DNA of 64,000 nt, from NCBI RefSeq assembly GCF_003073375.1, contig NZ_CP029002.1, positions 730,001 to 794,000 of the forward strand, in the 5' to 3' direction. Within the stretch, counting starts at the first letter, position 1. Each line of letters opens with the position of its first letter. Positions 56,026 through 64,000 of the stretch are shown here, piece by piece. The notes under the pieces were generated by a model. The model did no database searches and was not told the origin of the DNA. It worked only from the letters and a program-made list of their open reading frames with translations. The position numbers and the translations under genes were made by a program. Source of the stretch: Lysinibacillus sp. 2017. Its GTDB lineage: Bacteria; Bacillota; Bacilli; Bacillales_A; Planococcaceae.

Positions 56026-56720
56026 TGGGGTTTGTCATAGCTAGGGCAGTGTATTTGGTTTGGCGGGCTAAGCGCATGAATCGCATAGCTTTGTTGCACA
56101 AATCTGTACGACTCATCTGTGCGCTTTATGCAAAGCCGCCAAATAAAGTGTAGTCTATTAAATTGTATTTAAAGAAGTAAGGCGCTGTTGCAAGCAAAGG
56201 CGCCATTTGTGAATAGAGCTTATCTGCTGAATACAATGGAAAAGGAGAGTATCATAGCTAATCTTATTTTAATAAAGTGTTATGAAAGTGTACGGGGTTT
56301 GGCGGGCTAAGCGCATGAATCGCACAGCTTTGTTGCACAAATCTGTACGACTCATCTGTGCGCTTTATGCAAAGCCCGCCAAATAAAGTGTAGTCTATTA
56401 AATTATATTTAAAGAAGTAAGGCGCTGTTGCAAGCAAAGGCGCCGTTCTTTTAAATAAAGCGGATTTGCTAAATAAGTAGACAAGGGAATTGTTATAGCT
56501 GTCATGTTTTAATTATAGAGTTAAGTATGTGTACGTGGTTTGGCGGGCTAAGCGCATGAATCGCACAGCTTTGTTGCACAAATCTGTACGACTCATCTGT
56601 GCGCTTTATGCAAGGCCCGCCAAATAAGGCATAGTCTATTAAATTATATTTAAAGAGGGAAGGCGCTGTTGCAAGCAAAGGCGCCGTTTGTTTAAATAAA
56701 GAGGATTTGCGGCAAGAAAA
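56026..56720 (+). repeat. Repeat array D, three forward units of about 240 bp
   Basis: Outer arms GGCGGGC at 56062, 56301 and 56542. The insert is the array B type (TAAGCGCATGAATCGCACAG, TTTGTTGCACAAATCT, ACGACTCATC) but the closing arms are GGCGGGC/GCCCGCC instead of GGCGTGC/GCACGCC. The first unit is truncated at its left and its right arm has lost one C (AGCCGCC). The second hairpin is GGCGCTGTTGC...AAAGGCGCC. No reverse units follow. Confidence 0.88.
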
Positions 56721-56850
56721 TTTTTATTCAATAACGTGCATGGATAATGTTCCATAGAAAAGCCAAGTGTTGGTAATGCATTTGTTTATTAGACTTATTT
56801 TGTCACGCCTGTTGATTATCTAGTTTCTTCCAATAAAATTGCATAAAAAA

Positions 56851-56911
56851 GAGAGATTCTCATGTAAAATGTTAGTTACGACACAAACAATTACGAAATG
56901 AGGAATCTCTC
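56851..56911 (+). promoter_or_regulatory. Fold-back hairpin covering the transposase start
   Basis: GAGAGATTCTCAT (56851-56863) pairs with ATGAGGAATCTCTC (56898-56911) with one bulge. The right arm contains the binding site GAGG and touches the TTG start, so RNA entering from outside would hide the start. Confidence 0.55.
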
Positions 56912-58042
56912 TTGAACAAACATACCACGATTTTCACGCTGATTCAAAACTTTCTTTCAGAAACAGAGCTAAAAGCGATTTTAGTAGAGTTTAATTATGT
57001 AGAAACGGCACGTAAATGTACGGTTTCCACACTCCTCAAGTATTTAATTGGTGCTGCGACAAATGAGTGGAAAAGTTTACGGCACGCAGCCGATGTTGGT
57101 TCGAGTAATGGACTTGTTTCGGTCGATCATTCTTTGCTTTCTAAACACTTAAAAACATTGAACTACGGCATTATCAAGCGTATTTTTGAAATCATCGTGA
57201 GCAAGTTGAATCGTGCTGCACGTCGCAGAATGAAACTCCCTAAAAAACAGCTACTTTCCATTGATTCAACAACGATTACAGTAGGAAAATCGCGCTTACC
57301 ATGGGCACTTTACCACGGTGAACGCTCAGGGATTAAACTGCATGTAAGCCTCACAAATGAAACCGCTATGCCCTTGAAGGTCGTTGAAACAACAGGCTTA
57401 AAGCACGATGGACCCATTGGTGAACAACTCGAAGACAAGCGTTTTATTCTCGTGTGCGACCGTGCTTATTTTTCAATTGATAAAGTGGATCGTTACCGAA
57501 AAGAGCACCAAGATTTTGTGCTCCGTATCAAAGAAAACGTGCAACTGAATCGAAAAAAATCACTCAAAGGCCGTCGTACCAATGATTCAAATATCACAGC
57601 TGATTTCACTTGTATCCTTGGAACACCTCAAAAACAAACCGAAAAGCGCCATCGTATTGTCGAGTTTACCGACCACGAAGGAAAAGAAATCCGTGTCGTA
57701 ACCAATTTGATGGACATTACGGCCGAAGAAATCGCAGGCATGTACAAATCTCGTTGGGCCATCGAATCATTTTTCCGCTGGATCAAGCAAAATTTAAATG
57801 TGCCAGTGTTATTTGGCACGACTAAAAATGCGGTATTTAATCAACTTTTCGCAGCATTAATTGCCTATGTTTTATTAAAATTTCTTCACGTACAAGGACA
57901 GAAGAAAGCTAACGTCAAACGCTTATCTTTCGCGGGTTTTACGCGCCTGTTTCTTTGTGATGACTTGCCAATTGAATGGCGAATTCGCGTGAAAGAAATA
58001 CTTGAGTTTCACAGAACGATGAATCAAGTAGATACTGTATAA
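56912..58042 (+). CDS. IS4-family transposase
   Basis: 376-residue DDE transposase. Asp118 (LLSIDSTTI), Asp183 (LVCDRAYFSID) and Glu285 in the IS4 signature YKSRWAIESFFRWIKQ. N-terminal domain (ILVEFNYVETARKCTVSTLL) and DUF4372-like start fit an IS4 subgroup. The TTG start follows GAGG. The frame is complete and looks active. Confidence 0.94.
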   Translation: MNKHTTIFTLIQNFLSETELKAILVEFNYVETARKCTVSTLLKYLIGAATNEWKSLRHAADVGSSNGLVSVDHSLLSKHLKTLNYGIIKRIFEIIVSKLNRAARRRMKLPKKQLLSIDSTTITVGKSRLPWALYHGERSGIKLHVSLTNETAMPLKVVETTGLKHDGPIGEQLEDKRFILVCDRAYFSIDKVDRYRKEHQDFVLRIKENVQLNRKKSLKGRRTNDSNITADFTCILGTPQKQTEKRHRIVEFTDHEGKEIRVVTNLMDITAEEIAGMYKSRWAIESFFRWIKQNLNVPVLFGTTKNAVFNQLFAALIAYVLLKFLHVQGQKKANVKRLSFAGFTRLFLCDDLPIEWRIRVKEILEFHRTMNQVDTV

Positions 58043-58100
58043 TTTTGGTTAATCAACACGCGTGTTATTTTGTATCTTTATAATGGATTGCAAAAAAAGA

Positions 58101-58535
58101 TTATTTTATTAATTCTTCTCCTGTTAATATTCCATATAATTCGGCAGAATCTTGCGTTGTTAGTTTTACAAATTCATCACTTTCGGTAATTATCTCTAGA
58201 TTTTGACCATTAGGGCTAATCCAAAGTAAATAAGATGCTATTTTATCTTCTTTACCGTTGCTATTCTTAGATGGAAATTGAAATTGGTAGTCTGCATAGC
58301 GTACCATTTCTACTTTCTTATTTTCCCATTTAGCGTTTTTAATTATATTTATCGCTTTTTCCACTTGTTTGTTTTCAGTGACTTCTCTGAAATCTTCAAA
58401 AATATTTTCTTCACTAGTTCGTTTCTGTACAGTTATTTTCTGTACAGTTATTTTTTGTCCATTCGTTTCATCCAAACAACCCGATGTAACTAACAAGACA
58501 CTCAGAATTAAAAAGAATAATACTGTTTTCTTCAA
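58101..58535 (-). CDS. Putative lipoprotein with a short internal repeat
   Basis: 144 residues. Lipobox VTSGC (Cys20) ends the signal peptide. The mature start holds a tandem KITVQKITVQK, from a 15-base duplication around 58430-58460. The C-terminal half has WISPNGQNLEII and AELYGILTGEEL, resembling small Bacillus lipoproteins of the YhfM type; that similarity is tentative. The IS4 element lies 36 bases downstream of the stop. Confidence 0.65.
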   Translation of the reverse strand: MKKTVLFFLILSVLLVTSGCLDETNGQKITVQKITVQKRTSEENIFEDFREVTENKQVEKAINIIKNAKWENKKVEMVRYADYQFQFPSKNSNGKEDKIASYLLWISPNGQNLEIITESDEFVKLTTQDSAELYGILTGEELIK

Positions 58536-58611
58536 TAGATACCTCCACTACTAATAATTAATATTATAATTCTTCCCGTACTAAATTTTAAAGTTTTTAA
58601 AAGTAAATCTT

Positions 58612-58773
58612 TTATTTCAGCCAAATAGACAATTCAAAAACGATGAGATTAAAAATAACAATTACTCCGAATATGATTAAAGTTTCATTCGGCAAATTGA
58701 AATAAACGATTATTGTTAAAATAATAATTGCTACAATAAGTATTTCTAAATAACCTTTTATTCGTTTACTCAT
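58612..58773 (-). CDS. 53-residue two-helix membrane protein
   Basis: Starts MSKRIKGYLEI and has two hydrophobic segments (about 8-26 and 31-50). The ATG at 58773 overlaps the stop of the upstream creatininase stub in an ATGAGTAA junction, with AGGGAG ahead of it, indicating coupled translation. The function is unknown. Confidence 0.5.
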   Translation of the reverse strand: MSKRIKGYLEILIVAIIILTIIVYFNLPNETLIIFGVIVIFNLIVFELSIWLK

Positions 58774-59035
58774 AAATCCACTCCCTAAATCCATTCGGAC
58801 TAACAGTAATAGTACCTTTACAGTTAGCGTGTTCTTCAGATGTGTTAAAAGGTATAGTTTGTAATACGTATGCATTTAATGCTTCTCCAAATGATTTTGC
58901 ATATATTTCTGCTATCAGAGTATCTAAATGCATTGGTAAGTTAGGACCAAATTGTTCCGTCGCCCCAACAGATAATACTGCTGTCTCCGTACCGCTTTCA
59001 TCAATCTCTCTTGTAGAACTCTTATAACTTAGCAT
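58766..59035 (-). pseudogene. Creatininase-family protein, N-terminal stub
   Basis: 89 residues matching only the first third of a creatininase-family amidohydrolase: AVLSVGATEQFGPNLPMHLDTLIAE. The family normally has EQHGPHLP and a following Asp for metal; both histidines are replaced here (Phe, Asn). The rest of the enzyme is absent. The start is sound (GGAGG five bases before ATG), so a product may be made but should not be an active enzyme. Confidence 0.65.
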
Positions 59036-59154
59036 AGTAACCTCCGCGTATATTTTAAAAATATCGTTCTATATATTTAGATTATTCTAACATTTATAAA
59101 ACCTTTTTAATATCTTCTTATTCAACTAAACTGCCAAGAACATGTGCAACATGA

Positions 59155-59245
59155 TTAGGTGTTGTACCGCTCTTGTTTTAAATAGCGATAAATTGCAGCC
59201 AGACTAATTCCGGTCATTTCGGCAAATCTATATTGTTCGGATTTG
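59155..59245 (-). pseudogene. C-terminal fragment of a serine recombinase
   Basis: On the minus strand a frame reads YKSEQYRFAEMTGISLAAIY then RYLKQE and a stop. This is the helix-turn-helix end typical of resolvase/invertase proteins. No catalytic domain precedes it. It marks a lost mobile element in this broken region. Confidence 0.6.
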
Positions 59246-59357
59246 TATAAGTACTCTAATGAAATGTAATTTATATACTATATTTACAGAATATTACCAA
59301 TAAAATATACTATTAGATAAACAGGAGTTGAATTCTTATAAACACAAAGGAATTTTT

Positions 59358-59390
59358 ATGGAAGAATTAGGGGGACATTTAAACACATGA
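59358..59390 (+). CDS. 10-residue leader peptide frame
   Basis: ATG behind AAAGG encodes MEELGGHLNT and stops in an ATGA overlap with the next small gene. It could couple translation, or be the tail of a lost gene. It is weakly supported. Confidence 0.3.
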   Translation: MEELGGHLNT

Positions 59391-59566
59391 ACAATAATTC
59401 TATTGCTAATCTATCATTTATTGTATGTGCTGTTATCTTATTGAATAACTTTACAGCCCTTTTAATAAATACAAAACTTTCCGAAATGACATTTAATATG
59501 TCTATAATATTGATGATTTTATTATTAATAAATGGTATTGTGCACAAAAGAAGAGTTAGAAAATAG
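59387..59566 (+). CDS. 59-residue two-helix membrane protein
   Basis: Starts MNNNSIANLSF, has two hydrophobic stretches (about 8-30 and 36-52) and ends with the basic HKRRVRK. Topology resembles small stress or holin-like membrane proteins, without a family match. The start overlaps the stop of the short upstream frame (ATGA). GGGGGA lies 12 bases upstream. Confidence 0.45.
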   Translation: MNNNSIANLSFIVCAVILLNNFTALLINTKLSEMTFNMSIILMILLLINGIVHKRRVRK

Positions 59567-59720
59567 GAATCTGAATGGTAATAGGAAAATATCATTAGTA
59601 ACATAAGTGGCAAATATTATTTGCTCATCTACAAGTGCAATAAAAGGATAACAAACAATTAGGCGAGATTATGTTGTTTCTTCAAGTATAAAAGTTGAAT
59701 AGGGATAGATGGAGGAAAAT

Positions 59721-60416
59721 ATGGTAAAAAAACAGAGTTCAAATAAAAAATTTATTTTATTAGAATTACTTTTTTATGCAGCATTACCTTATATCATATG
59801 GAAATTTGGGAGGGAGCCTTTTGGCGATTATGTAGCCATGCTGATTTCAACCATTCCGGGATTTATTTATACGATTTACCGCTTTATTTTGGATAAGCAA
59901 TTTAACATAACAGGCTTATTTATTTTAGGCTCATTAGTACTAGGGACTACGGTGAATCTGCTATCAGGTTCAGCAGAGCAAATGATTTGGAATGGGGTGT
60001 ATTTAAGTCTTTTTTATACATTTCTTTATTTTGTTACGCTAATCATTAAGCGTCCCTTTTCTTTATATTTTGCTGTTGATTTTGCCTATTTACAAGGTCA
60101 TGACAGAAAGCACAGCAGAGCATTATTTTATCAAAAAGGAATTTTTAAATGGTTTCAATGGATTCAGGTTGTTTTTATCATCAGAGGTCTTTTTATGGCT
60201 GGATTAACCGTATTCCTACTTAAAAAATATGGAATTGATGGTTATGGTGGAATGTTGATCTATAAGCAAATCGCAGGCTGGATTTTCTCAGTCTTAATTA
60301 TGGGGATGTTCTTTTATATAAATATCCCAGTACGAAATTTTTTTGCTAAGCAACAAAGTCAATTACAAGACAACAATAAAGAACCTATCCAACAATCAAA
60401 CGTAATTGTTGACTAA
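59721..60416 (+). CDS. VC0807-family integral membrane protein
   Basis: 231 residues with about six membrane helices. FYAALPYIIW, STIPGFIYTIYRF and LFILGSLVLGTTVNLLSG match the VC0807/septation-protein-A-like pattern; these proteins have no firm function. The ATG at 59721 follows GGAGG by five bases, better than an ATG at 59709. It ends at a clear terminator. Confidence 0.8.
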   Translation: MVKKQSSNKKFILLELLFYAALPYIIWKFGREPFGDYVAMLISTIPGFIYTIYRFILDKQFNITGLFILGSLVLGTTVNLLSGSAEQMIWNGVYLSLFYTFLYFVTLIIKRPFSLYFAVDFAYLQGHDRKHSRALFYQKGIFKWFQWIQVVFIIRGLFMAGLTVFLLKKYGIDGYGGMLIYKQIAGWIFSVLIMGMFFYINIPVRNFFAKQQSQLQDNNKEPIQQSNVIVD

Positions 60417-60462
60417 GCCACATTTCTTCTCGTAATTAATCTAATTAAACATGCAAACAAGT

Positions 60463-60500
60463 AAACCTCATATTGTGATCAAAATATGAGGTTTATTTTA
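60463..60500 (+). terminator. Terminator after the VC0807-type gene
   Basis: AAACCTCATATT pairs with AATATGAGGTTT, followed by ATTTT. Confidence 0.85.
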
Positions 60501-60631
60501 ATGCGGGAATTGGTCGTGAAGAATTTGATGAGATTCTTTTCTTATATGAAGATGTTGGAGTCGCTACATTTTTATTTGATGAAGAGCTTTACGATTTTCC
60601 CTTCATTAATTTTAAAATAAAAATCCAATAA
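60497..60631 (+). pseudogene. C-terminal coding remnant
   Basis: A 44-codon frame without a start reads GREEFDEILFLYEDVGVATF, then FDEELYDFPFINFKIKIQ and a stop. The composition looks coding but no family is recognised. It is probably the tail of a deleted gene. The rest of the gap to 60788 holds no gene. Confidence 0.4.
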
Positions 60632-60788
60632 GAGTGGATCGGGTAAACCTGTTTTGTCATAATCTCCATCAATCCTATAATAAAATAGTTTTTTGTTTAT
60701 TAGGAAAGGGGAAAGGGGAATCCTACACGAATAGTTGTAAGGGAAATCGTTTTATTTAAATAAGTATTTGAAAAAAAGGGGGGGAATC

Positions 60789-61862
60789 ATGGGTAGTCAC
60801 TTTTTCACCGGCTTTCCAGGATTTGTTGCAACAGAAATGATTCAACAATTATTTAAACAAGGCATAACAAAAGAAGTTTATGCAGTCGTATTACTAGAGG
60901 AGTTAGCTGGTGCGAAAGCGGCTGTTCAATTGATCGAACGACAATTTGAAGGGTGTCAAATTGTGTTGTTTGAAGGGGATATTACATTACCCAATCTAGA
61001 TATTGCCGATCGAGAGTTAGCAATCATTCAATCTAACGTTGAAGTTGTTTGGCATTTAGCGGTATTGCAAGATTTATCGGTAAAACGTGAACACGCATGG
61101 AGAGTAAATGTTCACGGGACAGTAAATGTGAACGATTTTGTTTGCCATTTACCTAATTTAAGACGCTATATGTATTTTAGTTCTACGTTTATAGCAGGTA
61201 AGAGAACTGGGAAAGTTTTGGAAATGGAACTAATTCGACCAGATGAGTTTCATAATTATTTAGAGGAGACAAAATTTGAATCGGAGTTACTTGTAGATGA
61301 TTTGAAGCTAGATGTACCCACGACAATCATTCGTCCAAGTATGATTTATGGCCACTCCGTTACAGGAAGCACAAAACGCTTCGATGGCATATATTATATG
61401 TTAAAAGGTATTTCCTTTTTCAATTCACGTCGAGTGATTCCGAAAATCGGCAGTAAGGAGCCGCTTCATGTTGTGTCAATCGATTATGTCGTGCAGGCGA
61501 GCATCGCGCTTAGTGAGCTGTCTGATGCGGAAGGGGAAACTGTTCATATAATGGATAGGAAGCAATATGATGTTTTGTCGATTTATTTGGAAATGGTCAA
61601 ACTGATGACGGGTAAATCCACATTTGGTCGATTGCCGTTAGGAATTGCAAAGGCGATGTTGGAACAACCAACGGTACATGAACGATTACGTATACCTCCA
61701 CAATTCATCGATTATTTAGATTATGCCGCTGAGTTTGATACGAAAGATTGTGAAGCGTTACTAGCTTCAATTGAACTACCAGCTTCAGATTTAATGCATT
61801 CATTGCCTGAAATTATCTATTTTTATGAAGAAAATAAGCATTTACAAAGTTTTTATAGGTAA
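60789..61862 (+). CDS. Extended SDR / NAD-dependent epimerase-reductase (NAD_binding_4 type)
   Basis: 357 residues with an N-terminal Rossmann fold (FFTGFPGFVATEMIQQL replaces the usual TGxxGxxG), VEVVWHLAVLQD, and the YMYFSSTFIAGKR and NYLEETKFESELLV region, where the usual YxxxK reads YLEETK. This relates to male-sterility/thioester-reductase-type SDRs acting on acyl groups or sugars. The substrate is unknown. The ATG at 60789 sits behind a long G-run; an in-frame ATG at 60768 lies before it. Confidence 0.8.
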   Translation: MGSHFFTGFPGFVATEMIQQLFKQGITKEVYAVVLLEELAGAKAAVQLIERQFEGCQIVLFEGDITLPNLDIADRELAIIQSNVEVVWHLAVLQDLSVKREHAWRVNVHGTVNVNDFVCHLPNLRRYMYFSSTFIAGKRTGKVLEMELIRPDEFHNYLEETKFESELLVDDLKLDVPTTIIRPSMIYGHSVTGSTKRFDGIYYMLKGISFFNSRRVIPKIGSKEPLHVVSIDYVVQASIALSELSDAEGETVHIMDRKQYDVLSIYLEMVKLMTGKSTFGRLPLGIAKAMLEQPTVHERLRIPPQFIDYLDYAAEFDTKDCEALLASIELPASDLMHSLPEIIYFYEENKHLQSFYR

Positions 61863-61952
61863 ATTGAATAAATATTATAAAATATATTTGATTTTTTGAA
61901 TGAATATCGTTACACTAAACAATATATTTGAAATGAATATCCGTTGACAGTT

Positions 61953-62134
61953 TGTCAAAGGGGAGTAGCTATAGGTGATTTAGTGGTAGAATGTCGAAAT
62001 AAAGCATCTGCCGATAGACTAATGAACTTACTTCACATTCGTCATTACATGGTTAGGAACCATCGGGTGTGATAGCATTAATTTGCTTAGCAAGACCTTT
62101 GCCTTTTAAAAAGGCAGAGGTCTTTTCTTTTTGG
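61953..62134 (+). promoter_or_regulatory. yybP-ykoY-type (Mn2+) riboswitch with terminator, upstream of terC
   Basis: The 5' signature TCAAAGGGGAGTAGCT (61955-61970) matches the yybP-ykoY consensus. A GGTTAGGAACC stem, GTGTGATAGCA and an intrinsic terminator (AAGACCTTTGCC / GGCAGAGGTCTT plus T-run, 62092-62134) follow. Mn2+ binding in this class prevents termination and turns on Mn exporters. The downstream gene is TerC, a known partner. Confidence 0.88.
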
Positions 62135-62219
62135 AAAAATTCGGATGTTTATTCAACTAAGTATAAGGTAATTTACCCGCAAATTTGGGTAATAGTACAT
62201 CATAAGGAGGAGAACTTTC

Positions 62220-62987
62220 ATGGAAGCAATTTTATTAGAATACGCATGGGTCTTACTGGTTTTAATTTTCCTTGAAGGACTTTTAGCTGCAGATAATGCG
62301 GTCGTAATGGCGGTAATGGTAAAACACTTACCGAAAGAACTACAAAAAAAGGCATTGTTTTATGGATTATTTGGAGCGTTTGTATTCCGCTTCATCGCAC
62401 TATTCCTAATTACGTATTTAGCGAAATATTGGGAAATTCAAGCTATCGGGGCTGCTTATCTATTATTCATTTCAATAAAACATTTATATGATAATCACTT
62501 TAAAAAAGAAGATGAACATGAGGAAGCGGAAACAGTGAAAAAGGGCTCTGGCTTCTGGATGACGGTATTTAAAGTTGAGTTAGCGGATATCGCATTTGCT
62601 ATTGACTCAATGCTTGCAGCAGTTGCGATTGCTATGACATTGCCACATTTAAGTGATATGCATATCGGCGGCATTAATGCAGGTCCATTCGCAGTTATGT
62701 TCTTAGGTGGATTTATCGGCCTTGTCATTATGCGATTTGCTGCACAAATGTTCGTAAAATTATTAAACGATTACCCAACATTAGAAACAGCTGCATTCTT
62801 AATCGTAGGTTGGGTTGGTGTGAAGTTAGCTGTATTAGCTTTAAGTCATGAAAACTTAGCAATTATTGATCCACACTTCCCACATTCGACTGTGTGGAAA
62901 GCAATCTTCTGGGTTGTCTTACTAGGCTTAGCAGTGGGCGGTTATGTAGTAAGTGTTGTTAAAAAGAAAAAAGAAAATGCGAATTAA
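62220..62987 (+). CDS. TerC-family membrane protein (YkoY-like manganese exporter)
   Basis: 255 residues with seven or more membrane helices. Conserved acidic sites LLAADNAVVMAVMV and ELADIAFAIDSMLAAVAIA are typical of TerC, followed by LGGFIGLVIMRFAAQMFVKLL. Recent work links TerC to Mn2+ export that metallates secreted proteins. The ATG follows AAGGAGGAG. The riboswitch upstream predicts induction by Mn2+. Confidence 0.92.
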   Translation: MEAILLEYAWVLLVLIFLEGLLAADNAVVMAVMVKHLPKELQKKALFYGLFGAFVFRFIALFLITYLAKYWEIQAIGAAYLLFISIKHLYDNHFKKEDEHEEAETVKKGSGFWMTVFKVELADIAFAIDSMLAAVAIAMTLPHLSDMHIGGINAGPFAVMFLGGFIGLVIMRFAAQMFVKLLNDYPTLETAAFLIVGWVGVKLAVLALSHENLAIIDPHFPHSTVWKAIFWVVLLGLAVGGYVVSVVKKKKENAN

Positions 62988-63107
62988 TGAAGCGTAATTC
63001 GTGAAAATTGGGGATTGCTACAAAGAGAACCTTTGAGCAGTTCCTTTTCTTTTAGTTAAAAATTCATTATACTAGGAAAAAATGTTATGAATTAGGGAGG
63101 CGAAGAG

Positions 63108-64000
63108 ATGCCTTTTAAACAGTTAGCGACTCGTAATATTACGCCTTTCCAAATATTACTAACCTTTTATTTTTTTGCGATTTTAATTTCTTACTTATTA
63201 CTTCGCATTCCAGGTGTCCACCTTGAAGGTGTAGAAGTATCACATTTAGACAGCTTATTTACGGCAGTAAGTGCGGTAAGTGTGACTGGTTTAACGACTG
63301 TGATTGTTTCAGAAACATACAGTGGCTTTGGACTTGCAATGATTTTATTGATTTTACAATTTGGCGCCATTGGAATTATGTCGATTGGTACGTTTTTGTG
63401 GCTGTTATTCGGAAAGAAAATTGGGATGCGCGAGCGCCAATTAATCATGATTGACCACAACCAATATAATCTTTCAGGCGTTGTTATGTTAATTAAACAA
63501 ATTGCAAGGTTATTGATTTTGATAGAAAGTATTGGTGCACTTATTTTGACAGTGCATTTTAAACGCTATTTTGATACGTGGGAAGAGTCGGCGATTCAGG
63601 GTGTGTTTGCCTCTGTTTCCGCTACAACGAATGGTGGATTTGATATTACGGGCTTAAGTTTACAGCCATTCCATCATGATTATTTTGTGCAGTTTGTGTG
63701 CATGATTTTAATTTTTTTAGGGGCAATTGGGTTTCCAGTGCTCATAGAAGTAAAAACGTATTTAATGAAAAAGGATTCTACATTTCGTTTTAGTTTGTTT
63801 ACGAAAATCACGACTGTTACGTATGCAGGACTTTTCGCTATCGGAACGTTAATCATTTTACTTTTGGAATCATTTCACTCATTTAAAGGAATGCGATGGC
63901 ATGAAGCGGTTTTTTCTGCGATGTTTCATTCGGCATCGACAAGATCTGCAGGATTGACGACGTATGATGTGACTACTTTTAGTGAAGCTACAGACTTATT
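63108..64000 (+). CDS. ktrB: Ktr potassium uptake protein B (3' end outside window)
   Basis: Ion-translocating subunit of a TrkH/KtrB K+ transporter. About 297 residues are visible of an expected 440-450. Selectivity-filter-like loops are SVTGLTTV, ATTNGGFDITG and STRSAGLTTYDV, between membrane helices. The ATG follows TAGGGAGG. A ktrA partner is not visible before it, though KtrD-type proteins pair with a distant KtrC; B versus D cannot be told here. Confidence 0.92.
   Translation, partial: MPFKQLATRNITPFQILLTFYFFAILISYLLLRIPGVHLEGVEVSHLDSLFTAVSAVSVTGLTTVIVSETYSGFGLAMILLILQFGAIGIMSIGTFLWLLFGKKIGMRERQLIMIDHNQYNLSGVVMLIKQIARLLILIESIGALILTVHFKRYFDTWEESAIQGVFASVSATTNGGFDITGLSLQPFHHDYFVQFVCMILIFLGAIGFPVLIEVKTYLMKKDSTFRFSLFTKITTVTYAGLFAIGTLIILLLESFHSFKGMRWHEAVFSAMFHSASTRSAGLTTYDVTTFSEATDL

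Larger units (their letters stand above)
56804..58064 (+). mobile_element. IS4-family insertion sequence with 9-bp target duplication
   Basis: 1261 bp bounded by inverted repeats CACGCCTGTTGATTATC (left) and CACGCGTGTTGATTAACC (right, complement). TTATTTTGT directly repeats at 56795-56803 and 58065-58073, a 9-bp target duplication. One intact transposase gene is inside. Ends, duplication and gene are all intact, so the insertion is probably recent. Confidence 0.92.

Overview
The window looks like a chromosomal segment of a low-GC, endospore-forming Bacillales bacterium, most likely of the Solibacillus/Lysinibacillus/Kurthia branch of Planococcaceae. The grounds are a low-GC base composition judged by eye, strong AGGAGG-type ribosome binding sites, sporulation genes (spoVAC-AD-AEb, spoVIF, yjcZ-like, cotZ-like), and long conserved order with Bacillus subtilis (fabH-fabF; spx-mecA-coiA-pepF-yjbH-yjbI-yjbJ-yjbK-yjbL-yjbM-yjbN-yjbO; cotZ-yjcZ-spoVIF-yjcF-yjcG-yjcH). 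The genus is inferred from gene content; no marker was compared.

Layout. 1-7 kb: 3' part of clpB, a yjzD-like gene, fabH-fabF behind a FapR-type operator, trpS behind a tryptophan T-box, and spx. 7-9.9 kb: repeat array A. 10-14 kb: mecA, coiA, pepF. 14-19.2 kb: an accessory block between pepF and spxH, holding a lipoprotein, an aminoglycoside phosphotransferase-like protein, a zinc-ribbon protein, a decayed ABC permease and short palindromic repeats. 19.2-25 kb: the yjbH-yjbO homologues, including the Spx adaptor spxH and relQ/nadK/rluD-type genes. 25-30.6 kb: mgtE, a coat gene, a lipoprotein-spoVAC-AD-AEb operon, a yjcZ-like gene and spoVIF. 30.6-33.1 kb: repeat array B. 33-36.3 kb: yjcF-G-H, pgpA-like and a nuclease. 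36.4-43.6 kb: a heme-iron acquisition operon (sortase-B-anchored NEAT protein, SLH-NEAT protein, IsdE/IsdF/ATPase, sortase B, EfeO-like lipoprotein) behind a Fur-like box. 43.6-47.7 kb: repeat array C, interrupted by an IS21 element. 47.8-56 kb: aldehyde dehydrogenase, PAS histidine kinase, murE, vanZ-like and prfC. 56-56.7 kb: repeat array D. 56.8-58.1 kb: an intact IS4-family element with a 9-bp target duplication. 58.1-60.6 kb: small and broken genes. 60.8-64 kb: an extended SDR, a yybP-ykoY-type riboswitch with terC, and the start of ktrB.

The most unusual content is a family of roughly 240-250 bp modular repeats, about 33 copies in four arrays plus two solo copies. Each unit holds a long nested hairpin closed by a GC-rich stem (GGCAGGC/GCCTGCC, GGCGTGC/GCACGCC or GGCGGGC/GCCCGCC) and then a second GGCGC...GGCGCC hairpin. 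Stem arms differ between arrays by paired changes, terminal loops share TTGCA, and units point inward from both sides of a central spacer in arrays A, B and C. No protein-coding function is evident. I do not recognise the family.

Functional links. Spx, SpxH and MecA (ClpXP/ClpCP adaptors) sit with ClpB in one proteostasis and stress neighbourhood. FabH/FabF begin and extend fatty acids under FapR-type control. The Isd-like operon would take heme from the S-layer/wall proteins to an ABC importer. The sporulation genes concern dipicolinate uptake and coat assembly.
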